From assembly GCA_021296315.1 (NCBI GenBank), contig JAGWAO010000010.1, forward strand, positions 3,762 through 56,708: DNA of 52,947 nucleotides, given 5' to 3'. Source of the DNA: Acidimicrobiia bacterium (GTDB lineage: Bacteria > Actinomycetota > Acidimicrobiia > Acidimicrobiales > Aldehydirespiratoraceae). Numbering within the stretch: position 1 is the first letter of the stretch; each line of letters starts with the position of its first letter. The translations under genes were made by a program, and so were the position numbers. The notes beneath the pieces were generated by a model. It searched no databases and was not told the DNA's origin. It saw only the letters and a program-made list of their open reading frames with translations. Shown piece after piece: positions 47,330 through 52,947 of this stretch.

Positions 47330-49182
47330 GTGTTCACCTGGTCGGCGACCAGCGTTGGCGGCGGGGGCTCCGGCGCCGGTTCTGCTCGTCGGCGCTCACC
47401 CGGTGTGGCATTCAACTCCGCGGGGACCCGCAACTGGCGCAACGCGTACTCGGCGATCTTGCGTACGGTCGGCGCGGCCAGCTTGCCTCCCGATATGCGT
47501 TCGCCCTTGGGCTGGTCGATGATCACCAGCACGACCATTGCCGGGCCGTCATCGTTGCTCACGATCCCCGCGAATGTCGCGGTGTGATGGCGGCCGATCA
47601 GCTCGTTCCTCTCGTTCACGCATTGGTACCCCACATCGCAGGGTTGCCAGGCAGTGCCGGTCTTGCCGGCCATGGAGAAACCTTCCACACCGGCCTCTCG
47701 ACCGGTCCCCTCCTCCACCACCGACGTCAGCATCCGCATCAGCGTCGCAGCCACGGCAGGACTGAGGACCCGCACCGGCGCCGGCTCATCTTCGGCGCCG
47801 GCACCGGTGTCGCCGACGATCAGCTTCAGCGGCACCAGCACTCCGCCGTTGGCGATCGTGTTGTAGGCCTGGAGAATCTGCAACGGGGTCACGGCCAGGC
47901 CCTGGCCGATGGCCATGTTGGGCAGGCTGAGACCGCTCCACTGGCTCAACGGCAGCAGGATCCCCTTGGACTCTCCCTTGAAGTCGAGGGCTGTGCGACT
48001 CCCGAAGCCGAAGGACCGAATGGTCCGGTACAGCTTCTCCTCGCCGGTCATCTGCGCCATCCGAATGGTGCCGATGTTCGATGACCGGGCGACGATCTCC
48101 GTGGGAGTCCACTGCGTGTCCGGGTGGGTAGGAGTGTCCTCGAAGCGATGCTCCCAGATCGTGAGGTACGACGGCACGTCGATGGCCGCATGCTCGGACA
48201 CCGCCCCGCTCGACAGGGCGGCAGCCGCAGTCACCGGCTTGAAGACCGATCCCGGTTCGTAGCTCCAGGTTGCCGCCAGGTTGTGTCGCGTGCAATCAAC
48301 GATTCCGTTGGAGCCCCGGGCCACATTGGCCATGGCGACGATCTCGCCGGTGGCCGGGAGCGCGACCAGTGCCACGCCGGAGGAGGCGCCGGCGTCGGCG
48401 ACGGCCTCGAGCATCATCGACTCGGCCTGGTACTGGATGTTGCGGTCCAGGGTCACGGTGATGTCTCGCCCCTCGGTGGGCGCGGTCACTTCCTGGAGAC
48501 CCCCTGGGATGGTCGTGCCGTCCACACCGACTTCCTTCATCACCCGCCCGGCGGTACCCGACAGGTGCTCGTCGTGGCTCTCCTCGATGCCGCTCATGCC
48601 CGCATGGTCGATGTTGACCCGCCCGACCGCGGCCAGGGCGGAGCAGTCGCCGTTGGGATGCTCGCGCCGCGGTTCGGAGATGACCTTGATCCCCTCGATT
48701 CCCAGGTCGTCGACTTGTTCTCCGACGCGGGCATCGACCTGGCGCGCCAAGTAGCGAAAGGCTCCCTCGCCCTGCAACTTGTCCAGTAGTGCCTCCGGCT
48801 CGACTCCCATCACTGCGGAGAGGGCGGCGGCGGCACCCTTCGGATCCGCAATCAGCCGGGGGTCGGACACCACCGTGGCTGCCGGCAGCGACAGGGCGAT
48901 GGTGCGACCGTTGCGGTCGAACACCGTCCCCCGGGGCGCCGGCACGACTATCTCGCCGAGTGGGTTCGACACCTCCTCGAGAACTCGCGGATCGGGAGTG
49001 GCCTGAACGTCGACTATGCGGTAGACGAGGACTCCCATAGCGAGCGCAAGCACCACCAGCACGGTCACCACCCGGCCGCGGCCTACCAGCGGCAGCGGTG
49101 GCGCGGGCCGGGATGTGCCGGTCGAGCCCGAGCGGCTGGGATGCCGCTCCGACGCGTCGAAGCGCCGCCGGGTCGGCTTCAT
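47326..49182 (-). CDS. ftsI: septal transpeptidase FtsI (PBP3)
   Basis: A 618-residue class B penicillin-binding protein. A short basic, Ser/Pro-rich N-terminus precedes one membrane helix (VTVLVVLALAMGVLVYRIVDV); the dimerisation/linker domain starts at APRGTVFDRNGRTIAL; the transpeptidase domain has the nucleophile Ser in YEPGSVFKPVTA (about residue 314), SSN in IVARSSNIGTIRMA (about 366) and KTG in FSMAGKTGTAW (about 507). The C-terminal tail is Pro- and Glu-rich. ATG overlaps the ftsL stop (ATGA). Confidence 0.96.
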   Translation of the reverse strand: MKPTRRRFDASERHPSRSGSTGTSRPAPPLPLVGRGRVVTVLVVLALAMGVLVYRIVDVQATPDPRVLEEVSNPLGEIVVPAPRGTVFDRNGRTIALSLPAATVVSDPRLIADPKGAAAALSAVMGVEPEALLDKLQGEGAFRYLARQVDARVGEQVDDLGIEGIKVISEPRREHPNGDCSALAAVGRVNIDHAGMSGIEESHDEHLSGTAGRVMKEVGVDGTTIPGGLQEVTAPTEGRDITVTLDRNIQYQAESMMLEAVADAGASSGVALVALPATGEIVAMANVARGSNGIVDCTRHNLAATWSYEPGSVFKPVTAAAALSSGAVSEHAAIDVPSYLTIWEHRFEDTPTHPDTQWTPTEIVARSSNIGTIRMAQMTGEEKLYRTIRSFGFGSRTALDFKGESKGILLPLSQWSGLSLPNMAIGQGLAVTPLQILQAYNTIANGGVLVPLKLIVGDTGAGAEDEPAPVRVLSPAVAATLMRMLTSVVEEGTGREAGVEGFSMAGKTGTAWQPCDVGYQCVNERNELIGRHHTATFAGIVSNDDGPAMVVLVIIDQPKGERISGGKLAAPTVRKIAEYALRQLRVPAELNATPGERRRAEPAPEPPPPTLVADQVNT

Positions 49183-49649
49183 CCGGTCGACTTCCCACCC
49201 GCCGATGGCGGCGGCGTCCAGCCCGAAGACTTGAGATCGAAGGGATCGGCGTCGGGTGGCGGGAGCCGGTTCGGGCCGACCGGGGTGAGGACGGCCAGGT
49301 CGCCTGCGGGGACGAGACCTGCGGATTGCGCCTGGTCGGCGAGGCCCTCCGGGGAGTCGAGGTAGGCGATCTCCGCCTGCAGTTGGTCGATCCGCTCGAA
49401 ACGCTGCTCGTTGTGCTCGATCAGATCATCGAGGGAGGCTTGGTTCTCGACGAGCACCGCGTGCAGAGCGGCGAGAGCCAGGCACACTGCGAACAGGCCC
49501 AACGCCACCAGTGTGCCGATGCCGCCTATGGAACGGCGGGCAGCAGCCGGCGATCGGGCGACCTTGAGGTCTGGTGACGGCCGCTCGGGTCTCGAAGCGG
49601 GCGCACCGGCGGTTTGCCGGGAAGCTCGCCGCTGAGGCTGCGATGCCAT
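49179..49649 (-). CDS. ftsL: FtsL-like division protein
   Basis: A 156-residue bitopic protein in the ftsL position between rsmH and ftsI. A basic, Arg/Pro-rich N-terminus, one membrane helix (GIGTLVALGLFAVCLALAALHAVLV, about 43-67), a short leucine-zipper-like coiled coil (NQASLDDLIEHNEQRFERIDQLQAEIAYLDSP) and a Pro-rich end. Sequence similarity in this family is weak, so identity rests on position and topology. Confidence 0.85.
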   Translation of the reverse strand: MASQPQRRASRQTAGAPASRPERPSPDLKVARSPAAARRSIGGIGTLVALGLFAVCLALAALHAVLVENQASLDDLIEHNEQRFERIDQLQAEIAYLDSPEGLADQAQSAGLVPAGDLAVLTPVGPNRLPPPDADPFDLKSSGWTPPPSAGGKSTG

Positions 49650-49659
49650 CAGTCATCAC

Positions 49660-50622
49660 CTATTCGCGCTTGTGCTCAGACAGGCGTTCCACCGCTCGCA
49701 GTCGTGCCGCGCCCGCTCTGTGGTTGGCCGCCTTCTCCGACTCCGTCGGCGTACGGGCCCGCCGTCCCAGCAGCCGTACCGTGGCTTCAGGTCCGGGTGC
49801 CGGTGGCAGGCCTGGCCGTGGCGGCGGGAACTCGCCGGCGGACCGTCTGAATGCGGACTTGACGATCCGGTCCTCTCCGGAATGGTAGGCGAGCACGACG
49901 CAGCGTCCAGAACCCGCGAGACGATCGATGCCCTCGGTCAGGGCCGCTTCGAGGATCTCCAACTCGTGGTTCACCTCGATCCGCAGCGCCTGGAACGTGC
50001 GCCGGGCGGGATGGAAGCGGCGGCGCGCCGGGGCCGGAACGGCCTCGGCCACGACCCGGGCGAGTTGCGTGGTGGTGGCAAAGGGTCGTCGGGCCACGAT
50101 GGCGGCCGCGATGCGGCGGCACTGCCGCTCGTCGGCGTTGCGTCGGAGGATTGAGGCCAGACTGCGCTCGTCGGTGTGATTGACGATGTCGGCGGCGGTC
50201 ACGCTGGTGGCTGGGTCCATCCGCATGTCGAGCGGGCCGTCGAGGCGGTAGCTGAAGCCGCGCTCGGGCCGGTCGAGTTGGGCGGAGCTGACTCCGAGGT
50301 CGAACAGGCAGGCGGAGATCCGCGGCTGCCCGATCTCGTCCAGCAGATCACCGAGCGCATCGAACCTCCCATGATGCAGGGCAACCCTGTCGCCGTAGCC
50401 GGCGAGGCGCTCGGTGGCGGCTTGCAGCGCGTCGGGGTCGCGGTCCAGGCCGACCAGGCGCAGGTGCGGAGCGCGTTCCAGGAGGGCTTCGGCATGGCCG
50501 CCCCCTCCGACGGTGGCGTCGAGGACGACGCCGTCGGGCACTTCGGCCAATACCTCCACGACCTCCCGGCACATGACCGGCAGGTGGTAGGCACTGGGGC
50601 CGGGCCCGGCACGGGCTGTCAT
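49660..50622 (-). CDS. rsmH: 16S rRNA (cytosine-1402-N4) methyltransferase
   Basis: A 320-residue SAM methyltransferase (formerly MraW). HLPVMCREVVEVL, the SAM loop VVLDATVGGGGHAEALLE, FDLGVSSAQLDRPERGFSYR, DGPLDMRMDP, FQALRIEVNHELEILEAAL and LAYHSGEDRIVKSAF are diagnostic. The frame is open upstream for 110 more codons to a GTG (50952) overlapping the mraZ stop; that part is repetitive and low in complexity and is probably untranslated spacer, so ATG 50622 is used. Confidence 0.94.
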   Translation of the reverse strand: MTARAGPGPSAYHLPVMCREVVEVLAEVPDGVVLDATVGGGGHAEALLERAPHLRLVGLDRDPDALQAATERLAGYGDRVALHHGRFDALGDLLDEIGQPRISACLFDLGVSSAQLDRPERGFSYRLDGPLDMRMDPATSVTAADIVNHTDERSLASILRRNADERQCRRIAAAIVARRPFATTTQLARVVAEAVPAPARRRFHPARRTFQALRIEVNHELEILEAALTEGIDRLAGSGRCVVLAYHSGEDRIVKSAFRRSAGEFPPPRPGLPPAPGPEATVRLLGRRARTPTESEKAANHRAGAARLRAVERLSEHKRE

Positions 50623-50676
50623 GTCAGTCCGGCTGTCCGAGCGGGCTGTGCGACAGATGAGGGTTGGACGGATCGG

Positions 50677-50803
50677 TGCCCGGCCATCTGCAGTTCCCCG
50701 ACCGACGGCGCACGTCGGGATTTCTCCCCCGATCGAGCTAATGGCAAGCGGGCGGAGTACGGGTCTTCCATCTGCCAATCGGGGAACTGCACATGACCGG
50801 GCA
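50677..50803. promoter_or_regulatory. 25-bp inverted repeat in the mraZ-rsmH spacer
   Basis: Positions 50677-50701 and 50779-50803 are complementary at 23 of 25 positions around a 77-base loop. On the minus strand the right arm begins TGCCCGGTCATGTGCAG. The RNA could fold into a long stem between mraZ and rsmH, acting as attenuator, processing site or partial terminator; it could also be a relic of a small mobile element. Confidence 0.6.
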
Positions 50804-50820
50804 GTGCTTCGACGACTGCT

Positions 50821-50910
50821 TCGGTGTGGGTGGTTGGTTTGGTCTTGGGGTCGGTGTGGGTGGTTGGTTTGGTCTTGGGGTCGGGGTGGGTGGTTGATGC
50901 GGTGTTGGGG
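50821..50910. repeat. 30-bp tandem repeat, three copies, in the mraZ-rsmH spacer
   Basis: Two exact 30-bp units (50821-50850, 50851-50880), beginning TCGGTGTGGGTGGTTGGTTT, and a third diverged unit (50881-50910). On the minus strand, in the rsmH frame, they would encode repeats of PQDQTNHPHR. Not a CRISPR: there are no spacers. The spacer 50623-50944 holds no other gene I can support. Confidence 0.9.
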
Positions 50911-50944
50911 GCTGGGGTGGGCCGGCTGGAGTGGGAGCCCGCGA

Positions 50945-51394
50945 TCAGACACTGGCGATCCCCCTTCCGTGCGTGATGGCGTCGGCGAGGCGCTCGGTGC
51001 CCACGGACTGAACCTCCGTCCACCGATCGGGGTTCCAGATCTCGATGCGGCGGATCATGCCGGTGACGATCACCTTGCGCTCGAGTCCGGCCGCAGCCCG
51101 CAGATGGGGCAGGATCCTCATGCGCCCCTGGCCGTCGGGAACTACGAAGTCGGCCTGGGCGGCGAAGCTCCGCAGCGCGTTGATGTCCACCTCTTCGGTG
51201 CCCACCTGTGACCGGAGCTGCTCGGCGGTGTCCGCGAACTCGTCGACCGGAAGGATCCCCACGCAGGAGTCGAGCGCGGTCACGTAGGCGCCGCTGGCCA
51301 ACTGGCTGCGAAAGCCGGAGGGGAGGATGAGCCGGCCCTTGCCGTCGAGGGTGTGCTCGTGGACGCCGACGAATGGCGTGCGATGGGCGGTCAT
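50945..51394 (-). CDS. mraZ: MraZ transcriptional regulator
   Basis: A 149-residue AbrB-fold regulator that opens the division and wall cluster in most bacteria and binds repeats upstream of itself. FVGVHEHTLDGKGRLILPSGFR is the first swapped-hairpin motif and DFVVPDGQGRMRILPHLRAAAGLERKVIVTGMIRRIEIWNPDRW the second. Ring-forming and DNA-binding residues (Arg and Lys of the loops) are present. The ATG at 51394 follows an 80-base leader with no strong ribosome binding site. An array of boxes overlaps the promoter. Confidence 0.95.
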   Translation of the reverse strand: MTAHRTPFVGVHEHTLDGKGRLILPSGFRSQLASGAYVTALDSCVGILPVDEFADTAEQLRSQVGTEEVDINALRSFAAQADFVVPDGQGRMRILPHLRAAAGLERKVIVTGMIRRIEIWNPDRWTEVQSVGTERLADAITHGRGIASV

Positions 51395-51413
51395 TGTCGA
51401 CGCTCACGCCCTT

Positions 51414-51431
51414 GGAGGCCGAGCGAATCGG
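51414..51431 (+). repeat. head fragment of the dispersed intergenic repeat
   Basis: GGAGGCCGAGCGAATCGG in the mraZ leader matches the head of the family; no core follows. Confidence 0.5.
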
Positions 51432-51452
51432 CGCGAATGGCCGGTTGATCTC

Positions 51453-51502
51453 GTGACTCCCAAGCACTCCACAAAGCACCACTGTACTCCCTTTCACACC
51501 AC
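51453..51502 (-). promoter_or_regulatory. MraZ-type operator: five boxes with a 10-bp period
   Basis: On the minus strand GTGG(A/T)G or close variants (GTGGTG, AGGGAG, GTGGTG, GTGGAG, TGGGAG) recur exactly every ten bases; on the plus strand the C(T/A)CC cores are at 51457, 51467, 51477, 51487 and 51497. MraZ is known to bind direct TGGG-type repeats with this period upstream of its own gene. The array covers the -10 box and the start of the leader, so binding should repress. Confidence 0.8.
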
Positions 51503-51509
51503 CGCGCAA
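51481..51509 (-). promoter_or_regulatory. mraZ promoter
   Basis: On the minus strand TTGCGC (51504-51509), a 17-base spacer and TACAGT (51481-51486), embedded in the box array. The start would be near 51474, leaving a leader of about 80 bases. Confidence 0.6.
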
Positions 51510-51553
51510 GTTCAGCGCGCCAAATCCCTCACGATCGCTTGGCGTTGCTCTTG

Positions 51554-52324
51554 TCAGGAAGCGGACTGGGCTTCCAGAGCTCGAAGCAGGGCTCCGGTCA
51601 AGTCGGCCTCGGTGGCCGGGACGGAGCCGCAACGGGTGGCGACCACCGCCCGGCCCGCCACCCGATCGGCTGGTGGGAGGTCCAGGAGTTCAAGCTCGTC
51701 GAGGTCGTGATGGGGTGCTTCGCTGCTCGCGGCCGGGTTCTCGAGCAGGGCCGTGGTCTGAATGCGCGCCCGTTGGCGACCGCGGTGCTGGCTGATCCCC
51801 ACGACCTTGAGCCCGCCTACGAACACCTCACCGGGGCCGCGGCCCGCGAAGCACACCAGCCTCCCCCACCGGTCGGCTACAAGCCGGCCCGAGTGCACCG
51901 AGATCGGTTTGGCGACCAAGGGTTCGATCACCGCGGACCACAGCTCGCCGACCCGTTGCGCGGCGTGCGCGACATCGTCGCTCCAGAGTGGGTCGGGGGC
52001 CGGAATGAAGAAGTCCGCCCAAACCTGGCTTGCGGGACGCAACAGTACGGCTCCCCCGCCGCTGCGACGTCGCAGGATCTGTGCGCCTGCGGCCGCCGCT
52101 CGGCTCTCATCCGCAGTCTCGAGCCTCTGCGTGCTGCCCAGCACCAGACCGGGCTTGGTGACGGTGTGAATCCTGGCCAGTCGGGTCGCGGTTGCCGGGG
52201 GCTCCGCTGTCGCCAGCAAGCTCGCGACCGAGCCGTGCAAGCGCTCGACTGTCCACGGATGAGCGCTCGAACCGGTCGCGGCGCCGCCGGCCTCGGTGCC
52301 GGCAAGCCTGTGGGGCCGGCTCAC
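51554..52324 (-). CDS. lipoate-protein ligase A family protein
   Basis: A 256-residue protein with the biotin/lipoate ligase fold. RRRSGGGAVLLRP matches the lipoate-binding RRxSGGGAV motif, and GEVFVGGLKVVGISQHRGRQ has the conserved Lys and the KxxGxxQ-like pattern. Such proteins attach lipoate or octanoate to carrier domains; in actinobacteria single-domain members of this type are often uncharacterised. The GTG overlaps the HNH stop (GTGA). The longer upstream frame is a shadow. Confidence 0.85.
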   Translation of the reverse strand: MSRPHRLAGTEAGGAATGSSAHPWTVERLHGSVASLLATAEPPATATRLARIHTVTKPGLVLGSTQRLETADESRAAAAGAQILRRRSGGGAVLLRPASQVWADFFIPAPDPLWSDDVAHAAQRVGELWSAVIEPLVAKPISVHSGRLVADRWGRLVCFAGRGPGEVFVGGLKVVGISQHRGRQRARIQTTALLENPAASSEAPHHDLDELELLDLPPADRVAGRAVVATRCGSVPATEADLTGALLRALEAQSAS

Positions 52325-52833
52325 GCGGTGCGGAGACCGCCTCGTGGTTGCAGGTAGGCGGTCCAGACGTCGGGCACGCCTCCGGCGGCGATCTCGACCC
52401 AGGTCGACGGTGACGGCGCCTCGGGGCGGCGTCGCAGCCGCATGCCACTCTCGCTGGGCAGGCGGTCCCGCTTCTTGGCGTTGCAGCGCCGGCAGGCCCC
52501 GACCACGTTCTCCCAGGTGTGCATCCCGCCACGGCTGCGGGGCACCACGTGATCCATCGTCTCCGCCCGGTCGCCGCAGTACTGGCAACAGTCGCGGTCC
52601 CGGGCGAACACGGCCCGCCGGTTCGGAGAGCGGTGCCGGGGACGGGGCACGCTCACGTAGTGGCTCAGCCGCACCACCGAGGGCACCTCCACCGATCGCC
52701 GCTCAGAGCGGAAGGCCCGGCCCGTCGCGTGCAGCATCTCCACCTTCTGGGCCAGCACCAGACATACGGCGCGCCGCGCGCTCACCACCGCCAGCGGCTC
52801 GAAGGTGGCGTTGAGGACGAGCACCCCGGACAT
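52321..52833 (-). CDS. HNH endonuclease
   Basis: A 170-residue HNH-family nuclease of the small type found throughout actinobacteria. The zinc pairs CQYCGD and CRRCNAKK flank the HNH core ETMDHVVPRSRGGMHTWENVVGAC; the N-terminal domain MSGVLVLNATFEPLAVVSARRAV is the conserved partner of this subfamily. Cellular role unknown. The ATG lies seven bases from a TAGCCT box. Confidence 0.93.
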   Translation of the reverse strand: MSGVLVLNATFEPLAVVSARRAVCLVLAQKVEMLHATGRAFRSERRSVEVPSVVRLSHYVSVPRPRHRSPNRRAVFARDRDCCQYCGDRAETMDHVVPRSRGGMHTWENVVGACRRCNAKKRDRLPSESGMRLRRRPEAPSPSTWVEIAAGGVPDVWTAYLQPRGGLRTA

Positions 52834-52840
52834 CGGGGGC

Positions 52841-52846
52841 AGGCTA
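52841..52846 (-). promoter_or_regulatory. -10 box of a leaderless promoter for the HNH gene
   Basis: TAGCCT on the minus strand, seven bases before the ATG at 52833. Confidence 0.5.
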
Positions 52847-52866
52847 GCCGGACCGGCGCGGTCTAC

Positions 52867-52947
52867 CAGAGGCCGAGCGGGTGTGGCCGTCGTTGGCGCG
52901 GGTTCGCGGGGTGGAGTGAGGCCGTGGCCCGAGCGGCCCGTGAGCGC
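52867..52947 (+). repeat. dispersed intergenic repeat, copy 10 (cut by the window end)
   Basis: Head CAGAGGCCGAGCGG at 52867-52880, spacer, and core GTGGCCCGAGCGGCCCGTGA at 52925-52944; the tail continues beyond the window. Confidence 0.88.

Noticed and set aside
50821-50910. 30-bp repeats considered as a CRISPR array
   Set aside because: Units are contiguous without spacers and the third copy is diverged; no cas gene is present.
50623-50952. 110-residue N-terminal extension of RsmH
   Set aside because: Open but repetitive and unlike any RsmH; the family start with HLPVM follows ATG 50622 closely. Kept only as a finding.

Overview
The window is visibly high-GC, densely packed DNA from an actinobacterium. 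Several gene products point there: mycothiol synthase (MshD), the proteasome activator Bpa with a C-terminal Tyr-containing tail, MenA/MenG of menaquinone synthesis, DivIVA and SepF next to ftsZ, and many leaderless TANNNT-N6/7-start promoters. The mix (a dcw cluster without ftsA, a HisA rather than a PriA, DksA-like protein, SNF2 protein) fits a member of the class Acidimicrobiia best, but that placement is inference. I see no rRNA, tRNA, CRISPR array, transposase or prophage.

Layout. 1-7.1 kb: a SNF2/RapA-type ATPase and a fused indolepyruvate:ferredoxin oxidoreductase. 7.3-12.5 kb: a his operon, hisD-C-B-H-A-F (minus strand; hisG, hisI and hisE are not here). 12.7-17.8 kb: nth, mshD, a small membrane protein with menG, a YbaK-like deacylase, menA and a RegX3-like response regulator without its kinase. 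17.9-24.5 kb: a thioredoxin-fold DUF255 protein, a thiolase/DUF35 pair whose DUF35 member is frameshifted, an AAA/DUF4143 ATPase under a palindromic operator, a nitroreductase and an unknown protein. 24.6-30.6 kb: dnaE, bpa, a phosphodiesterase and a divergent Rrf2 regulator. 30.6-51.4 kb: one long minus-strand cell-envelope and division block, read in transcription order mraZ-rsmH-ftsL-ftsI-murE-mraY-murD-ftsW-murG-murC-murB-ftsQ-ftsZ-pgeF-yggS-sepF-yggT-divIVA-dksA-lspA-rluD. murF and ftsA are missing from it. 51.5-52.9 kb: a lipoate-ligase-like protein and an HNH endonuclease.

Three things are not explained by ordinary genes. First, several junctions between coupled genes hold tiny open frames of 7-14 codons that begin on the upstream gene's stop (ATGA or GTGA) and end on the downstream gene's start in the same way. 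I call them relay mini-ORFs; they are complete at hisB-hisH, murC-murB and ftsI-murE (two in series) and at the left window edge, and two were plainly made by short tandem duplications across a stop/start overlap. A related leaderless 19-codon frame precedes rrf2. Second, a dispersed repeat family of about 50-100 bp (nine copies plus fragments, one copy cut by the window end) sits only between genes. Third, strong regulatory palindromes lie upstream of the AAA/DUF4143 gene and dnaE, in the mraZ-rsmH spacer and after yggT, and a five-fold 10-bp-periodic MraZ-type operator overlaps the mraZ promoter.
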